DNA from: a bacterium
GTDB lineage: Bacteria > Verrucomicrobiota > Kiritimatiellia > UBA8416
Length of the DNA: 5,860 nt
Assembly (NCBI GenBank): GCA_020048935.1
Contig: JAIFLS010000046.1
Span: 1 to 5,860, forward strand
Direction: 5' to 3'
This document shows, one piece after another, positions 5,042 through 5,860 of this stretch. The stretch's first letter is position 1. The number at the start of each line of letters is the position of its first letter. A model generated the notes under the pieces. It saw nothing but the letters and a program-made list of their open reading frames with translations. It had not been told where the DNA came from and did not search any database. The translations under genes were made by a program, and so were the position numbers.

Positions 5042-5860
5042 ATGAGCGAAGCGGGGCAAGGCATGAGTGCGGTGGAACTGGACGGATTCGTCTTCCGCAA
5101 GTCGCTGGCGATGCAGATTGAATTGCAGGAGTCGCTTGCCGCCCTGGGGGATGTCGCCGATCTCGTTTGCCTGGATATAGGCAGCTCGAACGCCATGTTC
5201 AGCTACCAGCTCCGCCGGGCCGGTGGCCGCTGGCATTCGCTGACCGCTGACGCGGCAACGGCGGCGCGTATCCGCGAGGTGGTGGAAGATCATGTGGAGG
5301 TCCTGCCGCCACCGCCCGAGGAACCCTTTGCCAAGGGTACCTTCGATGTCGTGATCGTGTTCGGGATGCTCGAGACGCAAGCCTCCGATGCGGCCTTCGT
5401 CAAGCAATGTCACCGGATGCTGAAAACCGACGGGCGGCTGATTGTCTGTGCGGCAAGAAAAAAACCGTTCTCGCTGCTGAATACCGTCCGCGGACGGTTG
5501 CAACCTGTCGGGCAGCTACGGATCGGCTACACGGAAGGCCGCCTGTTTGCGGCACTCAAGAGCGGGTTTGATGTTTCCAGTCTGCGCACCTACCAGCGCT
5601 TCTTCATGGCCCTTGCTTCCGCTGTGGTCGAGAGCATGGACAGCCGCCGGGCGGCAGGTCCCGTCGATGCCCGTTGCCGTCTCCACAAGGCGGCCGCCAT
5701 CCTCTACTGGTTCGCCTTCCAGCTTGATGCGCTGCTGTTCCTGACGCGCGGCCACCGGATGATCGCGGTAGCCAAGCGGCGAGGCTGGCGCCTGCGCGAG
5801 GCCCCGGTGCTTTCGGACGGCCGCTCGATCACCGAAGCGGTGCTCAGGCCGATCGGGTAA
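5042..5860 (+). CDS. Class I SAM-dependent methyltransferase-like protein
   Basis: The protein has 272 residues and is complete; its TAA is the last codon of the window. The N-terminal half has the order of a Rossmann methyltransferase: VCLDIGSSNAMFSYQL (42-57) as the SAM-binding loop, TADAATAARIRE (68-79) at the second strand, FDVVIVFGMLE (101-111) as motif for strand 4, and CHRMLKTDGRLIVCA (123-137) as the 'final-carrier helix and strand 5' common to Methyltransf_11-type proteins. The C-terminal half (GYTEGRLFAALKSGFDV from 162, then TYQRFF, then ILYWFAFQLDALLFL near 220-235 and DGRSITEAVL near the end) has a hydrophobic stretch that could bring it to a membrane. I associate this layout with methyltransferases of lipid- or glycan-synthesis clusters, but the substrate is not visible. 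Start: ATG 5042 is 17 bases after trxB; ATG 5063, preceded by GGGGCAAGG, is an alternative giving 265 residues. The 50 codons open upstream overlap trxB and are not likely translated. Confidence 0.82.
   Translation: MSEAGQGMSAVELDGFVFRKSLAMQIELQESLAALGDVADLVCLDIGSSNAMFSYQLRRAGGRWHSLTADAATAARIREVVEDHVEVLPPPPEEPFAKGTFDVVIVFGMLETQASDAAFVKQCHRMLKTDGRLIVCAARKKPFSLLNTVRGRLQPVGQLRIGYTEGRLFAALKSGFDVSSLRTYQRFFMALASAVVESMDSRRAAGPVDARCRLHKAAAILYWFAFQLDALLFLTRGHRMIAVAKRRGWRLREAPVLSDGRSITEAVLRPIG
5483..5498. repeat. Perfect 16-base palindrome inside the methyltransferase gene
   Basis: ACCGTCCG is followed directly by its reverse complement CGGACGGT with no spacer, across codons Thr-Val-Arg-Gly-Arg (residues 148-152). 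A second small palindrome, GTTGCAAC (5497-5504), overlaps its end. There is no loop, so a stable RNA hairpin is unlikely. A dimeric protein site or coincidence are the options. Confidence 0.85.

Noticed and set aside
1..5860. Mobile elements, CRISPR arrays, tRNA or rRNA genes, phage parts
   Set aside because: No transposase or integrase motifs, spaced repeats, terminal inverted repeats or cloverleaf-like segments were found on reading both strands.

Overview
The window is a high-GC bacterial stretch with two gene groups transcribed away from each other from a roughly 175-base shared intergenic region (2590-2764). Codons in all five genes favour G or C in the third position, and the opposite strands carry long, meaningless open frames, as expected at high GC. 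Nothing in the DNA identifies the organism directly. The exported DUF3352-like protein and the particular style of methyltransferase remind me of the Planctomycetes-Verrucomicrobia-Kiritimatiellota group, but that is a weak, memory-based impression.

Left arm (minus strand, 2589 down to the left edge): a polyphosphate operon. The first gene encodes a 539-residue Ppx/GppA-type protein, with an ASKHA phosphatase part followed by an HD-type helical part. It overlaps by 4 bases (ATGA) with ppk, the polyphosphate kinase gene, of which only the first 324 codons (N-terminal and head domains) lie in the window. One gene makes polyphosphate and the other is of a family that degrades or senses it, so both sides of polyphosphate turnover are probably co-translated. 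The Ppx-like protein has altered active-site signatures (EIGTTS for the usual DLGSNS, EVGGGS for DIGGGS, and a changed catalytic-Glu region), so its actual activity is open.

Right arm (plus strand, 2765-5860): three closely spaced genes that look like one transcription unit. They are a 443-residue exported protein of unknown function (DUF3352-like), a complete thioredoxin reductase (trxB, 7 bases downstream) and a class I SAM-dependent methyltransferase-like protein (17 bases downstream), whose stop codon ends the window. A good sigma70-type promoter (TTGCAA, 17-base spacer, TAGAAT) sits just before the first gene and fixes its start.

The intergenic region also has a perfect 12-base tandem duplication and small palindromes that could be regulatory. 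I see no tRNA, rRNA, CRISPR array, insertion sequence or clear intrinsic terminator. This looks like ordinary chromosomal core sequence with a few points worth following. I did not find a clearly new system.
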